Numbered from the stretch's first letter, positions 17,145 through 27,191 are shown. The stretch is 64,000 nucleotides of DNA from Acinetobacter sp. ANC 4178 (GCF_004331175.1 NZ_SJOD01000002.1:248001-312000), one strand, 5' to 3'. The notes: generated by a model not told the origin, from the sequence alone. Made by a program: numbers and translations.

Positions 17145-18126
17145 TTAAAACCTCCCGATAAACGGATTCTACGTTTCTCAGCATGCCATCGAGTACCAAT
17201 TCTTTTGCAGCAAACGCATAGACTGCTTTATAATTTTTCTGCATTTCCTCTAAATCTACCAATGCGTTGCGCATGAGTTGATTTAATCTATCTACATCGT
17301 TTTCAGGACATAAATATTGCTCTGGCAAGACCATGGTCATTGCACCTACTGCTGTCGAAACCATTGGTGTTTTACACAGTAAAGCTTCAATCATTGTATA
17401 TGGGCAACCTTCATAATGAGATGACATTACATATAAAGAGGCTTGCTGCATCAACTCTGCAATATCGGACCTAAAGCCTAAAAGTTTCACAGACTGTTCT
17501 AAATCCAACTCCGTAATCAAATGTTGTAATTTTTCTTTTTCAAAACCATCACCAACAATCCAGAGCTCAGCATTTTGGATGCCTTTCCATGCTTGAATAA
17601 GCACATCAAACCCCTTAACTGGCACTAGCCTTCCTACAGCAAGCACCACAGGTGGTGTATGTTTCATAATATTGGCATTTAAAATTGGAGGCTCTATTCC
17701 ATTCAGCACCACATGTTTATGGGGATGATCCAATACTTCTGCTGCATTTGGACTCACCGCAATCACAGCATTAAAAGCTTTAAACATTTTGGTGTTTTTT
17801 TTACGGCTATGTAGTGTTGCAACACTCTTCAGCTTTAAATACGGTAAAAGTAAACTCACCATTGCAGCTGCTTTATTTCCATGCACATGGACAATATCAG
17901 CATTTTCATTTTTTAATGCTTTATATAACTGATAAAGTACAAAAATATTACGCCGACTTTTACTCAAATCCACAGCTACAAAATGTACCTGCAAGCGATC
18001 ACGATATTTTTCATGTGCAATGACAGTCACCTGATGACCATGTTGTTGTAAACCATGTGCTAGCTCAACCACATGCTTTTCTAAACCACCTTCCTCATCA
18101 CCTGCCATCACAAGCGTAATGTTCAT
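17134..18126 (-). CDS. GT4-type glycosyltransferase
   Basis: A 330-residue retaining GT-B enzyme. MNITLVMAGDEEGGLEKHVVELA opens the N-terminal domain with the acceptor-side GG loop. VLAVGRLVPVKGFDVLI and LWIVGDGFEKEKL mark the donor domain, and SSHYEGCPYTMIEALLC gives a well-formed EX7E segment. It is cytosolic or peripheral to the inner membrane. It starts 2 bases after the deacetylase stop and overlaps the following ELM1 gene, inside a tight operon. It probably adds a hexose or similar sugar to lipooligosaccharide; the identity cannot be told from sequence. Confidence 0.9.
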   Translation of the reverse strand: MNITLVMAGDEEGGLEKHVVELAHGLQQHGHQVTVIAHEKYRDRLQVHFVAVDLSKSRRNIFVLYQLYKALKNENADIVHVHGNKAAAMVSLLLPYLKLKSVATLHSRKKNTKMFKAFNAVIAVSPNAAEVLDHPHKHVVLNGIEPPILNANIMKHTPPVVLAVGRLVPVKGFDVLIQAWKGIQNAELWIVGDGFEKEKLQHLITELDLEQSVKLLGFRSDIAELMQQASLYVMSSHYEGCPYTMIEALLCKTPMVSTAVGAMTMVLPEQYLCPENDVDRLNQLMRNALVDLEEMQKNYKAVYAFAAKELVLDGMLRNVESVYREVLNAE

Positions 18127-18128
18127 AC

Positions 18129-18944
18129 TTAGCCCTCACGCTTGCCTAATTTTAATCTTAACTTCACGGCAAAGAGTGAATCTTTCCCACTAATTTTAAT
18201 ACGTTGCAACTGCATAAAATCAGGTTGCTCACCATCGATCCCTTCAATCGTCGTTACCGCATTGTGATAACCAGCCTGTTTGGCCAATCCCACATCACGG
18301 GCAGAATAAATCCCAAAAGGATAGGCAAAACTGGTCACTGGCTGTTGAGTTAATTGTTCAAGCTGCTGTTTAGACTCTGTTAATTCTAAAAGACATTCAG
18401 CATCACCCAGTTTAGCAAGATTGGCGTGAGTCATGGTGTGTGATCCAATTTCAACCCATCCACTCTGGGCCAAAAACTTCACTTGCTCATCATTGAGTTT
18501 CGGTTCACGAGCAAGTTCACCGCTATTATGATGTGCCTTTTTATAAGTCGACCAGTCTCGATCATGACGATCGACCACCACATAAATGGTGGCTTTGGCT
18601 TGATATTTTTCTAAAATTGGATATGCATTTTCCAAGTTATCCAAATAACCATCATCAAAAGTAATTGCGACAGTTTTTTCAGGGTGTTTCCCCCAATTCT
18701 GTTGTAATTCTTGCATGGTGACAAAATGAAAACCTTGCGTGCTCATCCATGCAACTTGCTGCTCAAATTGTTCGGGTGTAACTCTGAGCTTATTAAATTT
18801 TGCCCCATCAATATGCTCTCGCACCATGTGATACATCAACACACGTGGTCGTTTCCAATCTACCGCAGGTTTCCACCACGCAAACTTGTAACTAAACAGT
18901 ACCACCATCACGAACAGAACAAGAAATAAGTAAATCACAGGCAA
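18129..18944 (-). CDS. polysaccharide deacetylase (NodB-type)
   Basis: A 271-residue CE4 deacetylase with an N-terminal membrane anchor (about 2-22, very hydrophobic). The catalytic motif 1 is ITFDDGYLDN, the metal-binding motif 2 is SHTMTHANL (HxxxH), and motif 3 is FAYPFGIYS; the metal ligands Asp-His-His are all present. It should remove N-acetyl groups from a sugar at the periplasmic or membrane face. A deacetylase gene (pda) is a known component of Acinetobacter outer-core loci, where it is thought to deacetylate a GlcNAc residue, and this gene is in the expected place. It lies 7 bases downstream of the first ELM1 gene. Confidence 0.92.
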   Translation of the reverse strand: MPVIYLFLVLFVMVVLFSYKFAWWKPAVDWKRPRVLMYHMVREHIDGAKFNKLRVTPEQFEQQVAWMSTQGFHFVTMQELQQNWGKHPEKTVAITFDDGYLDNLENAYPILEKYQAKATIYVVVDRHDRDWSTYKKAHHNSGELAREPKLNDEQVKFLAQSGWVEIGSHTMTHANLAKLGDAECLLELTESKQQLEQLTQQPVTSFAYPFGIYSARDVGLAKQAGYHNAVTTIEGIDGEQPDFMQLQRIKISGKDSLFAVKLRLKLGKREG

Positions 18945-18951
18945 CTTCTGC

Positions 18952-19842
18952 TTATTGAGCTAAAAGATATGTTGCCACACGCTCTGCTTCTTTAAAAGCA
19001 TTTGGTTCGGGCAACTGAGCTAACAAGAGCGATTCCGAGATAATTCCTTTCTCCAATAATCCATCTACCGATGTGGTAATTCGGTCTTTTTTCATCCGAT
19101 CCATGGCAATCACACCAACTCTACAACCCGCGGTCAATGCCTCATAAATCATCGAAACACTATCTTCCGTGACCCAAACTGCTTCTGCCTGTTGCATTTC
19201 TTCAAAGATCCAACCTTGTGGCGTCTGTTCTACAGGAAAAAAGTGCACATGAGGTAAAAAAGGATATCTCTTCAAACGTTCAACAAACGGCTCAGGTGTT
19301 CGACGCGAAGTGGTAATAATGATTTCATTCTTCGAGTGTTGCTCAACAATCGTTTGAATAGATGCAAATACTTTTTCATCATTCCATCGATGGCGTTTAG
19401 AAGAACCACCCAATGCAATTAAAATCCGTCCAGATTGATGACGTTGCTCATTCACGATTGGATTCAGTGCGCCTTGGGTCACAATCACATGATCAGATGC
19501 TTGAACATCATCATGTGCAGGAATCACACTATAATCAAACCATGAAAATGGAAAATTTGGTTTCATTAAAATCACGGTTTTCGCTTGGCGATAAATTTTT
19601 CCAAGCAATAACACGCGTAATTGGGTATGACTACCAACGCCAATAATTAAATCTGGCGAGGTTTTCAACTGTGGAGTTGATTTACGGAATAATCCAAGCA
19701 AAAGTGGAAATAAAGCTAAATCTTCTATCGAAATTTCTTCAAAACTCATGCTTTCTACAGATTGTCTTTGCATGGCTTTAAACAGACCAAGTGCTTGTGA
19801 ACGATGTCCTGCTTTTCCATCACTGACATAGACAATATGCAT
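18952..19842 (-). CDS. ELM1-family (DUF1022) protein, copy 2 (operon head)
   Basis: A 296-residue member of the same family as the gene at 16098-17144. The signature YVSDGKAGHRSQALGLF is at residues 5-21; LIALGGSSKRHRW and IIITTSRRTPEPF form the second block, and VWVTEDSVSMIYEALTAG the third. The two copies share these blocks but are otherwise diverged, so they are unlikely to be a recent duplication. It is the first gene of the minus-strand outer-core operon, directly after the ilvE terminator, so the operon promoter should lie in the 30-60 bases upstream or read through from ilvE. The enzymatic role is not established. Confidence 0.85.
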   Translation of the reverse strand: MHIVYVSDGKAGHRSQALGLFKAMQRQSVESMSFEEISIEDLALFPLLLGLFRKSTPQLKTSPDLIIGVGSHTQLRVLLLGKIYRQAKTVILMKPNFPFSWFDYSVIPAHDDVQASDHVIVTQGALNPIVNEQRHQSGRILIALGGSSKRHRWNDEKVFASIQTIVEQHSKNEIIITTSRRTPEPFVERLKRYPFLPHVHFFPVEQTPQGWIFEEMQQAEAVWVTEDSVSMIYEALTAGCRVGVIAMDRMKKDRITTSVDGLLEKGIISESLLLAQLPEPNAFKEAERVATYLLAQ

Positions 19843-19867
19843 AAACTTAAACCATGATAAAATTTCA

Positions 19868-19900
19868 ATAAAAAAGGCGAAACCGAAGTCTCGCCTTTTG
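19868..19900 (-). terminator. rho-independent terminator after ilvE
   Basis: On the minus strand AAAAGGCGA and TCGCCTTTT form a stem with a 10-base loop ending in a T run. It separates ilvE from the outer-core operon. Confidence 0.8.
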
Positions 19901-19916
19901 ATCTTAACCGATCAAC

Positions 19917-20843
19917 TTAGTTTACGTAAGTCAACCAGTGTGCATATTTGTCGTTACGACCTTGAACTGCATCAAAATAAGTCTTTTGAATTTCAGTCGT
20001 AATCGGACCACGTGCACCACAACCGATTTGACGATCATCGTATTCACGAATTGGCGTAACTTCGGCAGCAGTTCCAGTAAAGAATGCTTCATCCGCAATA
20101 TAGAATTCGTCACGGGTGATACGGCGTTCTACAACTTCGTAACCCAAGTCTTTAGCAATAGTAATCACCGTTTGACGGGTAATACCGTCCAGCGCGCCAC
20201 CTGAAATATCTGGGGTATGTAACACACCATCTTTCACAAGGAATACGTTTTCGCCAGAACCTTGGCATACATAGCCTTGTGGATCCATTAACATTGCTTC
20301 ATCGTAACCTGAATGTGCAACTTCTTGATGAGCCAAAATAGACAAAGTATAGTTGCCCGAAGCTTTTGCTTTACACATGGTCACGTTTGGATGGTGATGC
20401 GTGAAAGAAGAAGTTTTTACACGAATCCCTTTCGCCATCGCTTCTTCACCCAAATATGCACCCCACCCCCAAGCTGCTACTGCAGCATGAATGGTGTTGT
20501 TTGTTGCAGCAATACCGAGCTTTTCAGAACCAATCCAGATTAAAGGACGTAAATAGCAAGAGGCTAATTTATTTTCACGAACCACATCAATTTGAGCTTG
20601 TTCTAGCGTCGCTTGATCAAATGGGACTTTCATTTGATAAATTTTTGCAGAATTAAGCAAACGCTTAGTGTGGTCTTTTAAACGGAAAATCGCTGTACCT
20701 TTTGGTGTTTCATAAGCACGTACACCTTCAAAGACACCCATACTGTAATGCAAAGTATGCGTTAAAACGTGAACTTTCGCTTCACGCCAGTCAACCAATT
20801 GTCCATCTTGCCAAATAAAACCATCACGATCAGCCAAATTCAT
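19917..20843 (-). CDS. ilvE: branched-chain amino-acid aminotransferase
   Basis: A class IV PLP-dependent transaminase interconverting Leu, Ile and Val with their 2-oxo acids, using glutamate/2-oxoglutarate. The start is the ATG of MNLADRDGFIW because GGAG lies 8 bases before it; an upstream GTG would crowd that site. Features are HYSMGVFEGVRAY near 30-42, the PLP lysine in CKAKASGNYTLS (Lys about 159), and FFTGTAAEVTPI. Length 308 is standard. Gene order glnE-ilvE with a 34-base gap suggests one transcript. In Acinetobacter, ilvE and aspS flank the outer-core locus, exactly as here. Confidence 0.96.
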   Translation of the reverse strand: MNLADRDGFIWQDGQLVDWREAKVHVLTHTLHYSMGVFEGVRAYETPKGTAIFRLKDHTKRLLNSAKIYQMKVPFDQATLEQAQIDVVRENKLASCYLRPLIWIGSEKLGIAATNNTIHAAVAAWGWGAYLGEEAMAKGIRVKTSSFTHHHPNVTMCKAKASGNYTLSILAHQEVAHSGYDEAMLMDPQGYVCQGSGENVFLVKDGVLHTPDISGGALDGITRQTVITIAKDLGYEVVERRITRDEFYIADEAFFTGTAAEVTPIREYDDRQIGCGARGPITTEIQKTYFDAVQGRNDKYAHWLTYVN

Positions 20844-20877
20844 GGCACACACTCCAAATTTTTATATACAGTCATTT

Positions 20878-23619
20878 TTATCCAACAGCCGCAGCAGTTG
20901 GATCTATTAGTCTTTGCCATAACTTGCAAACGATCACGCGGGTATTGTGCCAATCCGCAGCATTGACTTGCATGGATTGATTCGCAAGTGCTAAACGGTG
21001 GCTCTCGGCTCGTTCACTGAGATAAGCTTGAATCAATGCTGTTGCATCGTTACTGGATAAGCAACCTGCTTTTGCAGCGTCTTCAAGGATTCGTACATTG
21101 TCGGAGTAGTGGGCGAGATCGGGATTCGACCCACTCCAGGCTAACACAGCATACTGTGCCATAAATTCAATATCAACGATACCTCCTGCATCCTGTTTTA
21201 AATGAAAAATTCCATCTTTTTGTTGTTCTTTAGAAGAACCTAAATGGTCTTTCATTTTTTGGCGCATTTTGAGGACTTCTTCACGAACATTGGCCTCATC
21301 TCTTGGTAGCGTTAAGATGCGACAGCGCAGTTGCTCGAACTTCTCTCGCAATGTTTCCTCACCCGCAATCGAACGTGCACGCACCAATGCCTGATGCTCC
21401 CATAACCATGCATTTTTAAGCTGGTATTGTTCAAAGGCTTTCAAACTAGTAACAAGTACACCTGCTTCCCCCGAAGGACGCAAACGTGTATCAATTTCAT
21501 AAACACGACCATCTAAAGTCTGTGTGGTCATTAATGAGATAAACTTTTGCGCCACACGCATGGCAAATTCAAAACCACTGATGGATTTTGGTCCGTCAGT
21601 ATCTGCCTGCTCATCCATATAATGAATAAACACCAGATCCAAATCTGAACCATAGCCCAACTCAATGCCGCCAAGCTTACCATAGCCCACAACGGCAAAA
21701 GCCATGTGGTCAATCGCACAGCGCTGCCCCTCAATATCCACAGGAAAACCATGTCGTTTTGCAACCATCTGATATGCCAGATTCAACGTTGCATTGACTG
21801 AAACTTCTGCAATATCGGTTAAGGCATCGGACACTTTCATGAGTGGGCTTTCTGCCAAAACATCACTCGCGGCAACTGCCAAAACATTGGATTTTTTAAA
21901 TAGACGGAGCACCCGCATCAGATCTTCCACTTCATCCAGTTCAATGCGTAGCAATTGCTGGCGTAAAGAATCCTGTAAATCCTGACGGCGTGGCAACTCA
22001 AAATCCATCGATAAAAATTCATCTAACAACACTGGATAATGCGTCAATTCTTCACAAATCCATGGGCTGACCGTCGCCATTTTGACTAACCGCTGTAGTG
22101 CCCCTTTGCTTTCGATCAACATCACCAGATATACCGTACGACGCATCACCGATTCGACCAAAGGCATTAAACGCAATAAGGCGGTCTGGGGCTTATCCGA
22201 CTCCAAAATCGCTTCAATCAAATGTGGCCAGAACATTTTCAAACGTTGAACGGCTTTTGCAGGCAACTTTTTCAAAGCATTGCCATACCAAAATTCATGC
22301 ACCAATTTTTTGGCATCATCATCCAATACGGCTTGTAGACGTTGTTCAAGCTGACCAAAACTCTCGACCAATGGGTCGGGTTCTTTTTCTTTAATCAAAT
22401 GCTCGAATTGATAAATGACTTTGGCACGTTTTTGATTGAGTACATCCAGAAATGCTTGCCAGTCGGTATAACCCAGTGTATCTACCATACGTTGGCGCAG
22501 TTCAGGCTCATTCGGTAAAGATTGCGTCTGTTGATCATTTAATGCCTGAATGGCATGTTCAACTCGACGTAAAAATAAATAAGCATCTTCCAGTTCAACC
22601 ACAACTTGTGGATCAAGTAATCCCACCTCACCCAAATGATGCAGACTCACCAAACATTGACGATCTTGCAACTCAAGCTTTGAACCGCCATAAATTAATT
22701 GGAATACCTGTACGATAAATTCGACTTCACGAATTCCGCCTGCACCCAATTTAATGTCATCTTCAATATTACGACGCGCCACTTCTCGTTCGATCATGGC
22801 TTTCATTTCACGCATAGCTTCAAATGCGGTGTAATCAACGTAGCGTCGGAATACAAATGGACGCGTCATGGCAAGTAGCTCATCACCTTCCTTGCCGCCC
22901 GTCACAATACGCGCTTTGATCCAAGCATAACGCTCCCATTCGCGTCCATGCTGACTCAAATATTTTTCCAAAGCCACATGGCTGATGGCGAGCGCAGATC
23001 CATCTCCCCACGGACGCAGACGCATATCCACTCGAAACACAAAACCATCGGCAGTCATGTGATCCAGTAAATAAATTAGCTTTTGCCCCCAAAGAATACA
23101 AAACTGCTGAACATCAATGCATTTACGCCCATTGGTTTCGCCTTGCTCATCAAAAGCAAAAATCAGATCAATGTCACTGGATAGGTTTAACTCTTGTGCA
23201 CCATGTTTCCCCATGGCAATCACGATCAGGTCCTGAACTTTACCGCTATAGCCTATTGGCTCACCATGCTTGGCAACCAGAGGTTTACGCGCAAAATCTT
23301 TCGCTGCGCAAACCATCGCATCCGCAAAATCAGAAAGTTCACGTGTTAAGGTCACAACATTGGTCAATTGGTTTGCATCTTGCCAAATCCAACGAAACAT
23401 CAAACGTGCCCGCAAAATGCGACTTAAGCGTAGCCATGTCGTTTCATCTTCCACACTGTGTAATGCCTGTTGAACTTGCGTAAAAATTTGGGGGGTGGTT
23501 AATGAAGTTTGAAACTGATCAACGCCATAATCTTGTTCTAGTAAGGTTGTATGGATTGCCAAAACCTGTTCTGCATACTGGCTCGCACACAACGTTTTTT
23601 GCAATTGTTCAGCGTTCAT
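20878..23619 (-). CDS. glnE: bifunctional glutamine synthetase adenylyltransferase/deadenylyltransferase
   Basis: About 913 residues, close to the E. coli enzyme (946). It controls glutamine synthetase by adding and removing AMP in response to PII and glutamine. Two nucleotidyltransferase domains are visible: the N-terminal one with LSSDIDLIFAFDE (deadenylylation) and the C-terminal one with GYGSDLDLVFIHYMDE (adenylylation), separated by helical regulatory segments. Both metal-binding DxD motifs are intact, so both activities should work. ATG is used here; a TTG three bases earlier is spaced better from GGAG and could be the true start. The gene is probably co-transcribed with ilvE. Confidence 0.95.
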   Translation of the reverse strand: MNAEQLQKTLCASQYAEQVLAIHTTLLEQDYGVDQFQTSLTTPQIFTQVQQALHSVEDETTWLRLSRILRARLMFRWIWQDANQLTNVVTLTRELSDFADAMVCAAKDFARKPLVAKHGEPIGYSGKVQDLIVIAMGKHGAQELNLSSDIDLIFAFDEQGETNGRKCIDVQQFCILWGQKLIYLLDHMTADGFVFRVDMRLRPWGDGSALAISHVALEKYLSQHGREWERYAWIKARIVTGGKEGDELLAMTRPFVFRRYVDYTAFEAMREMKAMIEREVARRNIEDDIKLGAGGIREVEFIVQVFQLIYGGSKLELQDRQCLVSLHHLGEVGLLDPQVVVELEDAYLFLRRVEHAIQALNDQQTQSLPNEPELRQRMVDTLGYTDWQAFLDVLNQKRAKVIYQFEHLIKEKEPDPLVESFGQLEQRLQAVLDDDAKKLVHEFWYGNALKKLPAKAVQRLKMFWPHLIEAILESDKPQTALLRLMPLVESVMRRTVYLVMLIESKGALQRLVKMATVSPWICEELTHYPVLLDEFLSMDFELPRRQDLQDSLRQQLLRIELDEVEDLMRVLRLFKKSNVLAVAASDVLAESPLMKVSDALTDIAEVSVNATLNLAYQMVAKRHGFPVDIEGQRCAIDHMAFAVVGYGKLGGIELGYGSDLDLVFIHYMDEQADTDGPKSISGFEFAMRVAQKFISLMTTQTLDGRVYEIDTRLRPSGEAGVLVTSLKAFEQYQLKNAWLWEHQALVRARSIAGEETLREKFEQLRCRILTLPRDEANVREEVLKMRQKMKDHLGSSKEQQKDGIFHLKQDAGGIVDIEFMAQYAVLAWSGSNPDLAHYSDNVRILEDAAKAGCLSSNDATALIQAYLSERAESHRLALANQSMQVNAADWHNTRVIVCKLWQRLIDPTAAAVG

Positions 23620-23622
23620 CAA

Positions 23623-23935
23623 GAGCTACTCTCCTTCTTTGGCACATGCCTGATTCAACTTTTTTTTAAACCATCAAGCTTCATGACATCTTAATTTTCA
23701 TATCTGGGCTCATCCTGCTGTTTTAATCCTGATTCGAGCATCACTGGCGCTTTGAATCAGCAAAATTCTGGTTAAACAACAAGCATATTTCGAAATAATC
23801 TGAGCTGATATTGGGCATAAGTCTGAATTCGACTTCAGCTCGAGTGTACTCAATCAAATGCTGGGATACTACCGAATGCGTGTAGTTTTGAATGATTTTT
23901 TTGAACCATGTGAATCATCTGGAAAAGGTGTATCG
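23623..23935. other. spacer between histidine kinase and glnE
   Basis: These 313 bases hold no gene that I can support. A minor hairpin, CTGAA/TTCAG, lies around 23832-23847. The promoter of glnE is presumably in the part next to 23622, but no clear -35/-10 pair stands out. Confidence 0.4.
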
Positions 23936-25198
23936 TTAAGGCGAAACTTCTTTTTTCTTTTGGCTTTGACTCAAGGCTAAATAAGATTCCGCTTGCGGTA
24001 ACGTCACCTTAAACAAGGTGCCTTCTCCTTCTTTAGATTGCACCTGAATTTTACCCTGATTAATTTCTACAAAACGTTTACACAGCACTAAACCAAGCCC
24101 CATGCCCTTTTCGCCATCCGTGCCTTTAAAACTGACCGTTAACCGTGGTTGGAATAACTGTTCGATTTGTTGTGCGGTCATGCCCAAGCCCGTATCTTGA
24201 ATGGCAATCTCGACCCCTTTGCTTGTGACTTCAGCAGAAATTTTGACTACGCCAGAACCATCCATATGGGTAAACTTCAACGCATTGGAAACCAAATTCT
24301 GAATCACCGAAGTAACCATATTAATATCGGCAAAAACTTTGATCTCTTCAGGTACGGCATCAATCAATTGGATTTTCTTTTTAATCGCTAAGCCATTCAA
24401 CACATCAAAAACAATTTTGGAAGCTTGTTTCAACTGGAAATTAATCGGATGGAAAACAAAACGTCCACCTTCTGCCATAGCCCAATTGAGTAAACTTTCT
24501 AATAAGCTATATGTTGATTGCGTCGTGTCATGCAAATAGTCGGCAATATTTTGAATACTGTCTTCATCCAAACTGCCACGCTCTTGAGCTAACACCTCTG
24601 AAAAACCGAGCAAGCCATGAAATGGGGCACGTAAATCATGTGCAATAATTTGGAAGAATTTGGTTTTACTAAAATTTAATGCAGACTGCTGCTCATACAT
24701 TTCTTTCAGTTCTGCATAATCGATTTTAAGTTCAATATGCTTCATTAAACTGGCAAATAACTCTTGCAGCATTTGAATTTGATCTTGTGTAAATGCTTGT
24801 GCTTGATGGTCAAATAAAGCCACGTGACCAACCGAATTACCTTGGCTATTTTGTAAATTCAAAACCACTACACGAGGCTGCGAAACCAAGCCTAAAGTCG
24901 AAATTGTTGTTACAAAATTTTCATAATCAGGATGTCGTGCATCAATATACGCTTGTCTAACCAAACTGGGAAACAATGACGCACTGGCATAGGCTTTTAA
25001 ACCCGACTGCATTGATACCCATGCATAAGGCTCAGTATGAAATTGTAAAACTGCATAATCCACAGCAAGCAGTTGCCGCGCCAATTTGAGAAAACTCGAA
25101 ATTTGATTCTGTGATGACGTAATCCCTAACAGCAATGACAGTCTACATGCACTTAACTGCTCGGTTTCTGAGCCAATCTCTAAGAGTTGTATGTTCAT
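23936..25198 (-). CDS. orphan sensor histidine kinase with GAF-like N-terminus
   Basis: A 420-residue soluble sensor kinase. The start is MNIQLLEIG because GAGG lies 6 bases before that ATG; an ATG eight codons upstream lacks such a site. Residues about 10-160 look like a GAF-type domain. A short coiled linker leads to HisKA with the phospho-acceptor in IIAHDLRAPFHG (His about 211). HATPase_c has the N box NLVSNALKF, the G1 box DTGLGM and the G2 box GMGLGLVLCKRF. There are no membrane segments, so the signal is probably cytoplasmic. No response regulator is adjacent, so its partner is elsewhere. Confidence 0.88.
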   Translation of the reverse strand: MNIQLLEIGSETEQLSACRLSLLLGITSSQNQISSFLKLARQLLAVDYAVLQFHTEPYAWVSMQSGLKAYASASLFPSLVRQAYIDARHPDYENFVTTISTLGLVSQPRVVVLNLQNSQGNSVGHVALFDHQAQAFTQDQIQMLQELFASLMKHIELKIDYAELKEMYEQQSALNFSKTKFFQIIAHDLRAPFHGLLGFSEVLAQERGSLDEDSIQNIADYLHDTTQSTYSLLESLLNWAMAEGGRFVFHPINFQLKQASKIVFDVLNGLAIKKKIQLIDAVPEEIKVFADINMVTSVIQNLVSNALKFTHMDGSGVVKISAEVTSKGVEIAIQDTGLGMTAQQIEQLFQPRLTVSFKGTDGEKGMGLGLVLCKRFVEINQGKIQVQSKEGEGTLFKVTLPQAESYLALSQSQKKKEVSP

Positions 25199-25520
25199 AA
25201 TTGCCTCGAGAAAATCAAACATTGCGACAGTAGATTGTGCAGATTCAGTTAAATCTTTAATTAAGAATGAATTTTTGAATTATGATACAAAAAATTAAAA
25301 TATATTTACAAAAACAATATAATACTTAATCGGTGACTTGACCAGTAATGCATGTGTTAAACACATAGATAAATTTCATCAAAACTAGATTTTTATCTCG
25401 TTTCTCTATACATTGTCCAATGTAAAACAAGTTTCATTCAGACTGACTTTCAATCCAATATCGTCACTCGACAGCATATAGCACACACGCCATTTTCAAC
25501 AGCACCTGACCCATATTGTG
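25199..25520. other. divergent promoter region, histidine kinase / diguanylate cyclase
   Basis: About 320 AT-rich bases between divergent starts. A near-perfect palindrome, TACATTG-TC-CAATGTA (25409-25424), could be an operator. No small gene or RNA is evident. Confidence 0.4.
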
Positions 25521-27095
25521 ATGACCATTTTGCAAAGGCTACTTTCAAAACTCAATCTAGATTTGAGAAAGTTAATTCTTTTTCTTGCGATGTTCAGTGT
25601 GTTTAGCCTATTTGTAATTTCACTGGCCGTCAGCTATTACATTCAGCGCCAACAACTCATTGAAAATTCATTGTCTGTTAATTTTGATTATGCTTCAAAA
25701 ATTGCCCAAGGAACCGATTTACAATTTAAAAGTTTAGTCAAGCAACTGGCATATAGTGCAGAAATTTTGGGTCATTCTTTTGATGATTCGAGCGCACTGC
25801 AAAATGAAGTCAATCGCCTACGCTATCAATCCGATTTTTTTGATAGCGTCGTGGTGATTAATAAAGAAGGACGGTTTGTCAGTTATGCACCAGAGCATTT
25901 GGCATTTGATAAAAAGTTAGTCAATAAAACCTATGGCATTCAACTGTCCTTAGAAAAAAAAGCCCCTGTTATTACACCGCCTTATTATTCAATTCGACAT
26001 AATTTAATTGTCTTTATCTCACAACCCATTTTTGACCAAAACCACCAATATCTCGGTTTCATTGGTGGGGCGCTGTATTTAAAGAAGAATAATCTAATCC
26101 GCGAATTGCTCAGTATCAAATATAATTATCAAAACAGTTATATGTATGTGCTTGATCAATATAATCGTATTATTTTCCACCCTGATCCGAAACGAATTGG
26201 TGAAACCGTAACGCATAACTCGGGGCTCGCCCACATTCAGGCCACTAAGTATGGAAAAATGCAATTGGTGAATAGCCAAGGACATGAAAACCTTGCTGGA
26301 TTTGCCTATGTACCATCTACCAAATGGATCATCGTTTCTCAACAACCCACCGCAGTATTATTAGAACAAGCCACCAGTATTGTTTATAAAATTTTATTCG
26401 GTATGTCGATCTTTTATTTGGTTATTTTCTTTATTGTTTGGCGGATTGCCTATCTCATTTCCAATCCACTCGAACAGCTTGCCAAAATGGCGAGTGTATT
26501 GAATACCCCAGATATCGATCAAAAAATTAAAAGCATTGAACCTTGGTATTTTGAAGTTTTAAAATTTCGCCTCTCTTTACTGCTGAGTGCCCAAAACTTT
26601 AAAAAACGGATTAATGAGCTAAATTACCATGTTAATACCGACCCACTGACAGGCTTTTATAACCGTCGTGGTATGGATGTATTTACGCAAGAATTGATCA
26701 ATGCCAAAACCCAATTTTGTGTGATCGCCATTGATATTGATCACTTTAAGCAAGTGAATGACACTTACGGACATGACAAAGGCGATTTGGTTTTACAAAA
26801 AGTGGCTGAACTGATTCAGGCTAACTTCCGTGATAATGATGTATGTTGCCGTTTTGGCGGTGAGGAATTTATTGTTCTAACACCAAGTACCGATTTGGAT
26901 ATTGGTTATAAATTGGCAGAACGCCTAAGACTAAAATTAGAATCGACTTTAATTGAAGGGATTGGCCCGATCACCATTTCGATTGGTCTAGCACATTGGC
27001 CCGATTCTTCCGCACATATCAAGGCGGTAATGAAACTGGCTGATGAAAACCTCTATCAAGCCAAAGCGGATGGACGCAATCGCATCTGTATGTAA
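25521..27095 (+). CDS. diguanylate cyclase with periplasmic Cache sensor domain
   Basis: A 524-residue inner-membrane enzyme making c-di-GMP from two GTP. Transmembrane segment 1 is about 18-40 and segment 2 about 290-312. The periplasmic loop between them has the double-Cache pattern (SVVVINKEGRFVSY, MYVLDQYNRIIFHP). A short HAMP-like helix leads to the GGDEF domain (370-524), with metal ligands in AIDIDHFKQVND and the active site GGEEF at about 447-451. RDND lies five residues before GGEEF, a complete RxxD inhibitory site, so product inhibition is expected. A GTG three bases upstream is an alternative start. It is convergent with an MHYT-GGDEF-EAL gene. Confidence 0.93.
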   Translation: MTILQRLLSKLNLDLRKLILFLAMFSVFSLFVISLAVSYYIQRQQLIENSLSVNFDYASKIAQGTDLQFKSLVKQLAYSAEILGHSFDDSSALQNEVNRLRYQSDFFDSVVVINKEGRFVSYAPEHLAFDKKLVNKTYGIQLSLEKKAPVITPPYYSIRHNLIVFISQPIFDQNHQYLGFIGGALYLKKNNLIRELLSIKYNYQNSYMYVLDQYNRIIFHPDPKRIGETVTHNSGLAHIQATKYGKMQLVNSQGHENLAGFAYVPSTKWIIVSQQPTAVLLEQATSIVYKILFGMSIFYLVIFFIVWRIAYLISNPLEQLAKMASVLNTPDIDQKIKSIEPWYFEVLKFRLSLLLSAQNFKKRINELNYHVNTDPLTGFYNRRGMDVFTQELINAKTQFCVIAIDIDHFKQVNDTYGHDKGDLVLQKVAELIQANFRDNDVCCRFGGEEFIVLTPSTDLDIGYKLAERLRLKLESTLIEGIGPITISIGLAHWPDSSAHIKAVMKLADENLYQAKADGRNRICM

Positions 27096-27191
27096 CTTAA
27101 ACAGGTGCTTTAGAATTTAATCGCGCCCAATCAATCTCCGCTTGAGCAATCCACATCAGACTAACGCCTTCAACCGCCTTGAACTTGATGA

